Below are positions 1-6,621 of a stretch of DNA of 21,546 nucleotides, piece by piece. Each line of letters starts with the position of its first letter. The stretch's first letter is position 1. Source of the stretch: JBBPXY01 sp038200435. GTDB taxonomy: Bacteria > Actinomycetota > Thermoleophilia > Solirubrobacterales > Solirubrobacteraceae. The translations under genes and the position numbers were made by a program. The stretch lies in the NCBI GenBank assembly GCA_038200435.1, contig JBBPXY010000003.1:1-21546 (forward strand), written 5' to 3'. The notes under the pieces were generated by a model. It worked only from the letters and a program-made list of their open reading frames with translations, was not told the origin of the DNA and ran no database searches.

Positions 1-219
1 CCGTGCGGGTTCGACGCTCCCACGGCCTATCGCGAAGCCGAGATGCACGCCGCCCAGCTCGTCACGGTCGGTGCAGGGCAGGTGGTAGCCGTCGACGCCG
101 CGGCGTACTTCTCACGCCCCGGGCCGCGCCTCGTCGACGGGGTCGAGTTGCTCGCCCACATCCTGCACCCAGAGCTCTTCCCCGGCTCGCCGGGCGAAGC
201 GCTCGACGTGCCGGTCTAG
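1..219 (+). CDS. cobalamin-binding protein (BtuF-like), C-terminal fragment
   Basis: Only the last 72 codons are present; the 5' part lies before the window. The reading frame opens with PCGFDAPTAYREAE and ends with a segment containing YFSRPGPRLVDGVELLA and ILHPELF. From family knowledge, this SRPGPR-(L/V)DG-LA-HPE signature closes the actinobacterial and cyanobacterial branch of periplasmic cobalamin-binding proteins related to BtuF, which hand vitamin B12 to an ABC importer. Function is inferred from that C-terminal signature alone. The stop codon TAG (217-219) overlaps the stop of the convergent rhomboid gene inside the tetranucleotide CTAG. The six-frame reading that starts at position 3 is a shadow of the rhomboid gene and is not this protein. 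Confidence 0.75.
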   Translation, partial: PCGFDAPTAYREAEMHAAQLVTVGAGQVVAVDAAAYFSRPGPRLVDGVELLAHILHPELFPGSPGEALDVPV

Positions 220-1058
220 AAAAAGCCGACGCCGTTGGGCAGGAGGCCGCTCATCCCCGAAACGGCGATCGCACCGGCGATCCCCACGGCGCCGAGCACC
301 GCACAGCCCGCGAGCGGGAGGAGCCGCTGCCCCCGGCGCTCGCCGAACTCAACGACGAGCCAACCTGCGATGAGACCGCCGACGAGTCCGCCCAGGTGGC
401 CGCCGATGGAGATCCCCCGCACGGTGAGACCGAACGCCAGGTTGATCAGCAGCGTGGCGCCCAGGCCGCTGCTCCACAGGTCGATGCCGCGCGAGCGGGC
501 GACGACGACCGCGCAGCCCAAGAGCCCGAACGCGGCGCCGGAAGCCCCCGCGGTAAGTGCTCCCGGGGTCAGCAGCAGGGCACCGAACGAGCCCATGAGC
601 AGCGAGGCGAAGTAGACGGCGACGAACCGCGCGCGGCCGAGCGACGGCTCGAGCAGCCGGCCCAGTACGTAGATGAAGTACATGTTCAGCGCGATGTGGA
701 AGAACCCGAAGTGGAGGAACCCGCTGGTGACGAGTCGCCAGTACTCGTGCTGATCCGCAATCGCGGGGCCGTACAACGCCCCCTGCCGAAACGCGGAGCC
801 ACCCCCGCCTCCACCGCCGAAGCCCTGGCCCGACCCTAGGTAGGCCAGCACGTTGATCGCGATGATCGCGTAGGTCGCGACCGGCTCGCTCCCGCGGGCG
901 ATATGGGCCGCCGTCTTCACCTTCGTGCGCTCGCGCGAGCACTCGGGGCAGCGCATGCCCACGGAGGTCGGGGTCATGCAGTCCGGGCAGATGGGCCGTC
1001 CGCACGACGAGCACGAGACGCCCGTCTCGCGCTCGGGGTGGCGATAGCACGTGGCCAT
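216..1058 (-). CDS. rhomboid family intramembrane serine protease with N-terminal zinc-binding head
   Basis: 280 aa, ATG start. The rhomboid core is complete: H116, H121 and N125 form the HxxxxHxxxN motif, S173 in GASGAAFG is the expected nucleophile, and H221 in GGHLGG is the expected catalytic partner. These residues predict cleavage of transmembrane substrates within the membrane. Before the first membrane segment is a cysteine-rich head with C4, H7, C16, C19, C24, C27, C37 and C40, enough for two zinc sites (B-box-like). A glycine run (81-87) follows TM1. The gene lies 66 bp downstream of the RskA-like anti-sigma gene on the same strand, so it may be co-transcribed with the sigma modules. 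The substrate is unknown; a role in anti-sigma turnover is only an inference from position. No strong Shine-Dalgarno sequence is visible. Confidence 0.9.
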   Translation of the reverse strand: MATCYRHPERETGVSCSSCGRPICPDCMTPTSVGMRCPECSRERTKVKTAAHIARGSEPVATYAIIAINVLAYLGSGQGFGGGGGGGSAFRQGALYGPAIADQHEYWRLVTSGFLHFGFFHIALNMYFIYVLGRLLEPSLGRARFVAVYFASLLMGSFGALLLTPGALTAGASGAAFGLLGCAVVVARSRGIDLWSSGLGATLLINLAFGLTVRGISIGGHLGGLVGGLIAGWLVVEFGERRGQRLLPLAGCAVLGAVGIAGAIAVSGMSGLLPNGVGFF

Positions 1059-1124
1059 GGGTCTAAGAGGTCAAGCTAGCAGGGAAAATTCCGCGTTCCG
1101 GGCCCTGCCGTCACGCCCGCGAGC

Positions 1125-1862
1125 TCAGGAAACAGGCGCGCTGATCAGCGGCACGAGCTGCGAAGGCACCGAGCTGCCGCCGGGCGGCTCGGCGGTCACA
1201 AGCACGCGGCGGACGCCGCGCAGATCGCCGGACACGGCGACGTGCCCACTGCCGTGGGAGTTCACGGTGAAGAGCGCGTCGGTGGGAGTAGGGGCGCGAT
1301 GATCGCGGCGCTGCAACCACACCTGGTAGACACGGCCGGCAGGCGGCTTGGGCAGCCGCTTGACCACAAGGGCGATGTCCGATCCGTGTCGCACGAGCGT
1401 GGCCTCGGCCTGCGGAGCGCGGTCCCGGTCGACAGTGGCGGCCAGCGTGCGAACGGGCGCCTCGCCGGCTTGGCGCGTGACACCGATGAAGAACCCGGCG
1501 AGCAGCAGCACGGTGCAGACGCCGGCCAGGACGATCGGACCAGGAGCAAAGCGCCCGAGCAGCCGCCGGCGGGAAGGCTCGGGACGGTCCGCGCGATCAC
1601 CTGAGGCCGCGCGCATCAGCTCGGCCTCGGACTCGACCTGGGCCATCAGCCTCGCCTTCAGCGCAGCAGGCGGCGCGGCGACCGGAACGGTCGCCGGAAG
1701 CTGGTCGACGACCGCTTGCAGGCCCGCGAGGGACTCCTCGCACTCCGAGCAATGCTCGACGTGGGACTCGACGGCGGCAGTCTCGAGCTCATCCAGCGCG
1801 CCCAGGACATAGGAGCCCAAGGCGTCGAAGCTCTGCTCGTGCTCGTCGGCGGCCGAGCTCAC
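1125..1862 (-). CDS. RskA-like membrane anti-sigma factor with zinc-binding anti-sigma domain
   Basis: 245 aa. The N-terminal zinc anti-sigma domain carries H34-x3-C38-x2-C41, with a further histidine at H8. One transmembrane helix follows at about 109-128, preceded by the basic stretch SRRRLLGR. The extracytoplasmic part has the anti-sigma-K (RskA C-terminal) pattern: VYQVWLQ, then VLVTAEPPGGSSVPS. The family binds its cognate ECF sigma factor at the membrane and releases it after regulated proteolysis. The start is GTG at 1862 and overlaps the sigma stop in GTGA (1859-1862), so the pair is very probably translationally coupled and cognate. A rhomboid protease gene follows downstream. The activating signal cannot be read from the sequence. 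Confidence 0.92.
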   Translation of the reverse strand: MSSAADEHEQSFDALGSYVLGALDELETAAVESHVEHCSECEESLAGLQAVVDQLPATVPVAAPPAALKARLMAQVESEAELMRAASGDRADRPEPSRRRLLGRFAPGPIVLAGVCTVLLLAGFFIGVTRQAGEAPVRTLAATVDRDRAPQAEATLVRHGSDIALVVKRLPKPPAGRVYQVWLQRRDHRAPTPTDALFTVNSHGSGHVAVSGDLRGVRRVLVTAEPPGGSSVPSQLVPLISAPVS

Positions 1863-2467
1863 GAGGTCGCCTCCAGACCTTCGAGACGGCCCCGCATCTT
1901 CTCGAGGCCGAGGCGCATGCGCCCCTTGATCGTGCCGATCGGAGCGCCGATGATGTCGGCGATCTCTGTGTGGGTAAAGCCGCCGAAGTAGGCAAGTTCT
2001 ATCACGCGGCTCTGCTCGCTCGGCAGCCCGATAAGAGCTTCGCGCACCTCGCGGGCTTCGTCGCGCTGGGCGACTTCAACCTCGGTGCGCTCCCGCGCCT
2101 CGAACCGCTCCTCGAGCCCCTCGTCGCTCGCGCGACGGCGGTCGTGGACGTTGTTGCGGCGCAGCGAGTCGATTGCGCGGTTGTGGACGATGCCCAGCAC
2201 CCATGTACGAACGCTGCCGCGCATGCGGTCATACCGGGCGCCACTGCGCCAGATGGAAAGGAACGACTCCTGCACGACGTCCTCGGCGGCCGCTCGTGTG
2301 CCGCACATGCGGTAGGCCAGCGAGAACGCGGCGCCCGAGTGACGCTCGTAGACCACCTCGAACGCGGCAGATTCCCCCCGCTGCATGATCGGCATCAGGT
2401 CCTCGTCGGCGAGGCGCGCCAGGGCGCTGGGAGCTTCTCGGCGAAGCGAGCGAAGGATGGGAGCCAT
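1859..2467 (-). CDS. ECF-type RNA polymerase sigma factor (SigK-like)
   Basis: 202 aa, ATG start. Region 2 is recognisable (FEVVYERHSGAAFSLAYRM, AEDVVQESFLSIWRS, RTWVLGIVHNRAIDSLRR) and region 4 has a helix-turn-helix (VIELAYFGGFTHTEIADIIG, then IGTIKGRMRLGLEKMRGRL). This is the sigma-70 family layout without regions 1 and 3. It overlaps the start of the RskA-like gene by 4 bp, which argues that this anti-sigma controls it. Among ECF groups, pairing with an RskA-type partner points to SigK-like sigma factors; the exact group was not tested. It lies 52 bp downstream of the previous gene in the same direction, so the two sigma modules may share a transcript. Confidence 0.93.
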   Translation of the reverse strand: MAPILRSLRREAPSALARLADEDLMPIMQRGESAAFEVVYERHSGAAFSLAYRMCGTRAAAEDVVQESFLSIWRSGARYDRMRGSVRTWVLGIVHNRAIDSLRRNNVHDRRRASDEGLEERFEARERTEVEVAQRDEAREVREALIGLPSEQSRVIELAYFGGFTHTEIADIIGAPIGTIKGRMRLGLEKMRGRLEGLEATS

Positions 2468-2519
2468 ACCTGTTCGTTCCTACGCCTGCCGAGGGGCGTC
2501 AGATCAGGACGTGCCCCGA

Positions 2520-2870
2520 TCAGACTATGCGGCGGGCTTCCTGGGCGATATCTCGCACCGTGCGGCGGGTGAGGTCGCGCAGGTTCTGCGACTGGGCCAG
2601 GCGCCGGCGCTGCCCGGCACGCATCCGCAACACCACGAGCGCGGTTCCGGCCGAAGCACCGACCACGGCAGCGGCAGCGGGACGAGCCCAGTTGCGCGGA
2701 TCGCGCATCGCTGAGAGCTCCCAGGCTTCGAGCTCGCCGGCGGCCATCTCCGTCAGCGACACGAGCGTGCTCTCGAGCCGTTCGACCAGATGGTCAGGCG
2801 GCTCGACCGGCGCGAGAGCCCTCTTGAGCAGCATCTCCAGGTCGTTCGTGGCTCCCGAACCCGAGCTCAC
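2520..2870 (-). CDS. small single-TM protein coupled to a sigma factor; candidate anti-sigma factor
   Basis: 116 aa of unknown family. The N-terminal half is acidic and helical, with the segment LKRALAPVEPPDHLVERLES, and no HxxxCxxC zinc motif or any cysteine is visible. A single hydrophobic segment lies near residues 68-82 (PAAAAVVGASAGTALVVL), followed by a strongly basic tail rich in arginine. The GTG start (2868-2870) overlaps the stop of the upstream sigma gene as GTGA, exactly as in the next sigma/anti-sigma pair. Position, size and one-TM layout suggest a non-zinc anti-sigma factor, but that is inference. It could also be an unrelated small membrane protein. No signal peptide is evident. 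Confidence 0.7.
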   Translation of the reverse strand: MSSGSGATNDLEMLLKRALAPVEPPDHLVERLESTLVSLTEMAAGELEAWELSAMRDPRNWARPAAAAVVGASAGTALVVLRMRAGQRRRLAQSQNLRDLTRRTVRDIAQEARRIV

Positions 2871-3412
2871 GCCGTCGCCTCCGGTTGCGCGACCATGCCT
2901 TCGAGCTGCTTGATCGCGCGGTGCAGCAGCACCTTCGTCGCGCCGTCGGTGCGGCCAAGGGCGCGAGCGATCTCGCGGTTGTCCATGTCGAGCGCAAAGC
3001 GCATGATCAAAGCCTCTCGCCGGTCGTCGGGCAGTTGGGCGACTCCGGCCAAAATGCGCTCGAGCTCTTCGCGGCCTTCCACGAGTGCCTCCGTGGTGTG
3101 AGGAGCCGAGATGATCGATGCGTCCTCGATCGCCGACTCCGGGCGGCGGGAGCGGTCGCGGTAGAAGTTCGCCGCCAGGTTATGGGCGATGCGGATGAGC
3201 CAGGGTCGCAGCGGCCGGCCGTCGGACTCTCGCTGAGCGCGTTCGAAATGCCGGTAGGCCTGCAGGAAGGTCTGCTCCGTGAGGTCCTCCGCGTCGTGAT
3301 GGTTGCCGATGCGGTAGTAGGAGTAGGAGTAGACGTCGCGCACATGAGCGCGGTAGAGCTCGGAGAACTCGCGGTCGAGCCGAGCTTTGCCTGGGTTCGC
3401 ATTGGGATCCAC
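2867..3412 (-). CDS. ECF-type RNA polymerase sigma factor
   Basis: 181 aa. Region 2 runs from about 14 to 90 (FSELYRAHVRDVYSYSYYRIG, AEDLTEQTFLQAYRHFE, RPWLIRIAHNLAANFYRDRSRR). Region 4 is in the last 60 residues (LPDDRREALIMRFALDMDNREIA with ALGRTDGATKVLLHRAIKQLE). The short length and the absence of other domains fit the ECF family. The only in-frame start that keeps all of region 2 is GTG at 3412; no clear Shine-Dalgarno sequence precedes it. It lies 34 bp downstream of the acyltransferase gene and overlaps the small membrane gene by 4 bp. It is the first of two sigma factors in the same run, but its sequence differs clearly from the second, so they are not a recent duplication. Confidence 0.93.
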   Translation of the reverse strand: MDPNANPGKARLDREFSELYRAHVRDVYSYSYYRIGNHHDAEDLTEQTFLQAYRHFERAQRESDGRPLRPWLIRIAHNLAANFYRDRSRRPESAIEDASIISAPHTTEALVEGREELERILAGVAQLPDDRREALIMRFALDMDNREIARALGRTDGATKVLLHRAIKQLEGMVAQPEATA

Positions 3413-3446
3413 CGCATAAGAGCCTACGGACCTCGGCCCTCTCGTC

Positions 3447-4175
3447 TCACGCGGCTCGCCGGAGCCGGCTTACGCGACGGGGCAGCTCCACTGTCTCGGC
3501 CGGGCGATCGGCCGGCGGCGCGCCGCCGAGCCACTCCCACTGCAGCTCCACGCACGGCCAGATGCGGTCGGTGACCGCCTGGGCCAGGCGCGGCGAGGCC
3601 TGCTCGAGATGCGGAAAAGTGAGCGGACGGCCGGCGCGAATGCTCACGCGCCGGGGGCGGACGCGCCATTTACGACGTACTGCGTCGCTGCCGAACACGG
3701 CCACGGGCACCACGGGCGCCCCGGTCTCGAGGGCCAGGCGCCCAACCCCGCGCTTCGGCGGGCCCAGCGGCCCCGTCCGGACACGCGTGCCCTCGGGGAA
3801 GATCAAGACGGCGTCGCCCCGAGCGAGGATCGCCTTGGCCGTGGCGATCATGTCGCCGTCGGCCTGCCCACGGTCGACCGGGAAGGCGCCGAGCGCGTTC
3901 AGGATCCAGCCCTGAAGCCGGTGCTCGAAGAGCTCGCGCTTGGCGACGTAGTACATCGGCCGGCGCTGCAGCATCGCGATCACGAAGGGATCGAGGAACG
4001 AGCGGTGGTTGGCCGCGAATATCACCGGACCGCTGGTGGGCATGTGCTCCGTGCCGACCCGACGCATACGCAGGTAGAGGAAGAAGAACGGCTGCAGCAC
4101 GGCGCGCGTCAGCCAGTAGACGGGGAGGTTGACCCCGCGTCCGCGTGCCCGGTCGTGCAGAGCGTCGCGATTCAT
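3447..4175 (-). CDS. plsC: lysophospholipid acyltransferase (1-acylglycerol-3-phosphate acyltransferase type)
   Basis: 242 aa. The PlsC-type acyltransferase motifs are in order: block I NHRSFLDP (HxxxxD catalytic pair), the GAFPVDR block, block III FPEGTR, and block IV with APVVPVAVFG. The family transfers an acyl chain to the sn-2 position of lysophosphatidic acid at the membrane; the exact substrate here is unproven. A hydrophobic patch near residues 20-35 (LTRAVLQPFFFLYL) probably anchors it. The ATG start at 4175 is 44 bp from the divergent start at 4220. It is the first gene of the codirectional run that continues into the two sigma modules (34 bp to the next start), although sharing a transcript with them is only inferred. 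Confidence 0.92.
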   Translation of the reverse strand: MNRDALHDRARGRGVNLPVYWLTRAVLQPFFFLYLRMRRVGTEHMPTSGPVIFAANHRSFLDPFVIAMLQRRPMYYVAKRELFEHRLQGWILNALGAFPVDRGQADGDMIATAKAILARGDAVLIFPEGTRVRTGPLGPPKRGVGRLALETGAPVVPVAVFGSDAVRRKWRVRPRRVSIRAGRPLTFPHLEQASPRLAQAVTDRIWPCVELQWEWLGGAPPADRPAETVELPRRVSRLRRAA

Positions 4176-4206
4176 GTACGCGGTACCCCGAAGGCCCGCG
4201 CACCGT

Positions 4207-4212
4207 TACAGT
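4207..4212 (+). promoter_or_regulatory. -10 element TACAGT of a probable leaderless promoter
   Basis: TACAGT lies 7 nt before the ATG at 4220, so transcription would begin at or next to the start codon, and no Shine-Dalgarno sequence is needed. No convincing -35 hexamer is visible. The same arrangement is seen before disA. Confidence 0.45.
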
Positions 4213-4219
4213 CCGCAAC

Positions 4220-4762
4220 ATGCCGATCGATAACGCCCGCACCGTCCGCGGCGCCCTCGCCGGGGCCACCGCGGCGTCGGTCTGGGCGTTGCAGCAACCG
4301 CTCGACAAGCGGGTGTTCGAGTCCTCATACGACGACGTCGAGCTGCTCGGCAAGGCCGTCACGCGGGGTAGCGCTTGGCCCATTGTCGGACTGGTGCTGC
4401 ACCTGCAGAACGGCGCGCTGTTCGGAGCGGTCTACGCCAATGCCGTCCCGCGGGCGCGCGCGCGCGTGCCCGGCATCGCTTGCGGCGCGGCGGCCGGTCT
4501 GGCCGAGCACGTCGGCCTGTGGCCCGCCGGCCGCCTCACCGATCGCTTCCACCCCGCGCGGCGAGAGCTGCCGCGGCTAACCGGCAACCGGCGGGCGTTC
4601 TGGCAGGCGACATGGCGCCACGCGCTGTTCGGCGTCTTGCTTGGCGAGCTGGAGCGGCGGCTCAACCCAGCAACACCCGTGTCAGTCCAACCTGCGGCTC
4701 CGACCGCCGCATCGAGCAACGGACACGGGTCGCTCGAGCACGCGGCGCTCGGAACCTCGTAA
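4220..4762 (+). CDS. conserved hypothetical protein, membrane-associated
   Basis: 180 aa, family not recognised. The protein has several weakly hydrophobic, glycine/alanine-rich segments (VRGALAGATAASVWALQ, WPIVGLVLHLQNGALFGAVY, GIACGAAAGLAEHVGLW, HALFGVLLGELERRLN) that could be short membrane helices, separated by basic loops. The last 30 residues are proline, alanine and serine rich. A longer in-frame start at 4145 exists but would overlap the divergent acyltransferase gene; the ATG at 4220 follows a good -10 element at leaderless spacing and was preferred. It converges with the frameshifted small membrane gene, leaving 14 bp between stops. Function is unknown. Confidence 0.7.
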   Translation: MPIDNARTVRGALAGATAASVWALQQPLDKRVFESSYDDVELLGKAVTRGSAWPIVGLVLHLQNGALFGAVYANAVPRARARVPGIACGAAAGLAEHVGLWPAGRLTDRFHPARRELPRLTGNRRAFWQATWRHALFGVLLGELERRLNPATPVSVQPAAPTAASSNGHGSLEHAALGTS

Positions 4763-4776
4763 CGACGGGCGGCGTT

Positions 4777-5017
4777 TCAGCCAGTTCCGAAGGAGTTGAT
4801 GTCGCCCTCGGTGTCGTCGTCGCCCGAGGAGATACGACTCGGCTCTTGCCCGACACCGGGCCGGTTCGGTCCTGCCCCCGCCGATCGGGTGCTGATCGAT
4901 GCCGCTCCCCTTGCGGGTGTAGAAGCCGTAAACCATGGCGAAGAAGAAGACCACGATGAAAACGAGGAAGATCCAGCTGCCGCCGGCAAGGGCCAGCGGA
5001 GGAGCGAACGAGGACAT
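4777..5017 (-). pseudogene. small membrane protein gene, interrupted by a one-base frameshift
   Basis: Two reading frames together give one sensible protein of about 79 aa. The first frame starts at ATG 5017 behind a GAAAGG Shine-Dalgarno and encodes a transmembrane helix (SWIFLVFIVVFFFAMVYGFY) followed by TRKGSGIDQHPIG. It then runs into an arginine-rich out-of-frame tail with no stop until 4682. The second frame supplies a hydrophilic end, QEPSRISSGDDDTEGDI then NSFGTG, stopping at 4777. The frames meet at a run of five C (4875-4879, plus strand). Removing one base there joins them; 241 bp equals 3 x 80 + 1. This is either a sequencing/assembly error or a true frameshift. Function is unknown; short one-TM proteins with a KGSGI stretch occur in related actinobacteria, from memory. 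Confidence 0.6.
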
Positions 5018-5095
5018 GTGTGGCCTTTCGATTGCCCGTGGACCGGGGAGACGCCCGTTGCGAGCGTCACACCGGTAGTCCCAGTCCGACGGTCT

Positions 5096-5101
5096 TAGAA
5101 T
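5096..5101 (+). promoter_or_regulatory. -10 element TAGAAT of the tRNA-Thr promoter
   Basis: TAGAAT ends 9 nt before the first tRNA base, so a transcript would begin about 2-4 nt upstream of the mature 5' end. No clear -35 hexamer is visible at 16-18 bp spacing. Confidence 0.5.
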
Positions 5102-5110
5102 CGGTCAATT

Positions 5111-5184
5111 GCCGGAGTAGCTCAGTTGGTCAGAGCACCTGTCTTGTAAACAGGGGGTCAGGGGTTCGAATCCCCTCTCCGGCT
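5111..5184 (+). tRNA. tRNA-Thr (anticodon TGT)
   Basis: 74 nt cloverleaf read directly. The acceptor stem GCCGGAG pairs with CTCCGGC. The D arm is GCTC/GAGC with a 9-nt loop. The anticodon arm is CCTGT-CTTGTAA-ACAGG with anticodon TGT (decoding ACA). The variable loop is 5 nt. The T arm is AGGGG-TTCGAAT-CCCCT. The discriminator base is T. The 3' CCA is not encoded (CTT follows), so it must be added by CCA-transferase. Confidence 0.97.
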
Positions 5185-5275
5185 CTTATGCGCAGTGGCC
5201 GCAAGGTACGGCAACCGAGGCGGTTTCATCGAAGCCCGGCGCCAGGCAAGCGATTACAAACCGCGAAAGAGGGCA

Positions 5276-5317
5276 CGTTGCGGCTACTTGAGCAACGCGG
5301 CCTGAGTCCCCTCAGGC
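5276..5317 (+). promoter_or_regulatory. structured 5' leader (two hairpins) before the diguanylate cyclase
   Basis: Two consecutive hairpins are visible: CGTTGC (5276-5281) with GCAACG (5292-5297), and GCCTGAG (5300-5306) with CTCAGGC (5311-5317) around a 4-nt loop. They end 6 nt before the AGGAGG ribosome-binding site (5324-5329), so they could affect translation. The c-di-GMP-I riboswitch consensus was not found. Confidence 0.35.
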
Positions 5318-5333
5318 ATCGAGAGGAGGGCCC

Positions 5334-6467
5334 GTGCCGGCCCATGAGGACAGCAACCAAGGCGAGCAGAAAGGATCACGAGGATCCGAGGCCACCGGAC
5401 CCGGCGTCGAGCAGGCGCTGTCGAACTTCGACCAGACCCATTCCGACGCGGATCAGACCGCGTCGGACGCCGATCAGACCGCTGCGGACAACGACCACGT
5501 CTCATCCCGTTCCGACAGCCAGAGCGCCGAGATCGATCAGCGTGCCTCGGATCAGGACCAAGCCGCCGCAGACCGAGACGAGAGCGCAGGGCGTACGAGC
5601 GAGGATTCAGAGGAGTCCTATGACGCTTCGCGAGCCGACCGTCACGAGGCCACCGAAGCCCGCGACATGACCGCAGCCGCCCGCGCGACGAGTGAGTTGG
5701 CCAGGTCTCAGCAGGCCACGGTGCGCGACGAGACCGCGCGGTCGCGCGACCTGACCGCCCTCTCCCGAGACAGGGCGTCGGACGCGCGCGACCGGGCCGC
5801 GGCGCGTCGTGCCGAGGCACTGCTCAGTGATGAGGTGGCGGGCGACCCCGCCGTTCAAGCACTTCTCAACTCGAGCAATGCGGTCCGCGAACGTGCAGGC
5901 GAGGACCGCACACGTGCCGCGCATGACCGGGCCCGTGCCGCCGCCGACCGCGAGCAGGCCGCCGCCGATCGCCGCCGGGCGCGCGTCGAGATACAGCGGG
6001 CGCAGATCGACGGCCTGACGGGCGTCTACACGCGCGATCAGGGTCAAGTCACGCTCCAGCACGAAATCGACCGGTGCCGCCGGTCGGGGGAGCCGTTCGT
6101 CCTCGCGTTCATCGACGTCGACGGGTTGAAGGAGGTCCACGACCGCGAGGGCCATCCGGCGGGCGACGCGTTGCTCCAAGCGGTGGTCGGCGCCCTCAAG
6201 TCCCGCCTGCGTTCCTACGACCCAGTCGTTCGGGTCGGCGGCGACGAGTTCCTTTGTGGCTTCACGAACACGGATCTCGACTCCTCGCAGCGCCGCGCCG
6301 AGGAGATCCAGGCGGCGGTCGGGCACAGTCCGGCCCATGGATCTATTGCGATCGGGTTGGCCAGCCTGGGCCCGGACGACACGCTCGAAGGTCTCACCGC
6401 CCGTGCCGACGCCGACATGTACGCGCACAAGCACGAGCACAGCGATCGCGGCGAAGTGGCGAACTAG
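5334..6467 (+). CDS. diguanylate cyclase (GGDEF) with N-terminal D/Q-rich repeat head
   Basis: 377 aa, soluble, no signal peptide or membrane helix. The start is GTG at 5334, four bases after AGGAGG (5324-5329). Residues about 25-80 form short degenerate repeats of the type SDADQTA/SDQDQAA. A charged segment with repeats of the type RDxTAxxRD follows up to about residue 225 and is likely helical or coiled-coil. The C-terminal GGDEF domain (from about DGLTGVYTRD) is intact: FIDVDGLKEVHD for metal binding, GGDEF at 302-306, and an inhibitory-site RxxD (R293-D296) exactly five residues upstream. It should make c-di-GMP from two GTP and be product-inhibited. How the repeat head senses or oligomerises is unknown; similar heads occur on other actinobacterial GGDEF proteins, from memory. 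It lies downstream of tRNA-Thr with its own structured leader. Confidence 0.9.
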   Translation: MPAHEDSNQGEQKGSRGSEATGPGVEQALSNFDQTHSDADQTASDADQTAADNDHVSSRSDSQSAEIDQRASDQDQAAADRDESAGRTSEDSEESYDASRADRHEATEARDMTAAARATSELARSQQATVRDETARSRDLTALSRDRASDARDRAAARRAEALLSDEVAGDPAVQALLNSSNAVRERAGEDRTRAAHDRARAAADREQAAADRRRARVEIQRAQIDGLTGVYTRDQGQVTLQHEIDRCRRSGEPFVLAFIDVDGLKEVHDREGHPAGDALLQAVVGALKSRLRSYDPVVRVGGDEFLCGFTNTDLDSSQRRAEEIQAAVGHSPAHGSIAIGLASLGPDDTLEGLTARADADMYAHKHEHSDRGEVAN

Positions 6468-6621
6468 ACCCTTCGTCGCTCGCCGGGCCCTCCGGTCTCG
6501 TCCACGGATCCCTCACAAGCTCAAGTCCCCTCCCACCGCGCCGAACTAGAGGTGAACGGCGTTTCGCGCCTGGCTCGACCTGAGCCGGGTGGCCGCGAGC
6601 GCCCGTAGGTGGGACCGAGCC

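Noticed and set aside
3609..4580. Long plus-strand ORF of 323 aa opposite the acyltransferase
   Set aside because: It is antisense to plsC and then out of frame with the gene at 4220; the composition is that of a high-GC shadow frame.
5225..5320. c-di-GMP-I (GEMM) riboswitch before the diguanylate cyclase
   Set aside because: Only fragments such as GGCAA and CGAAAG are present; the conserved GACGCAAAGCC core and the tetraloop/receptor pairing are not found, so it was kept only as an unassigned structured leader.
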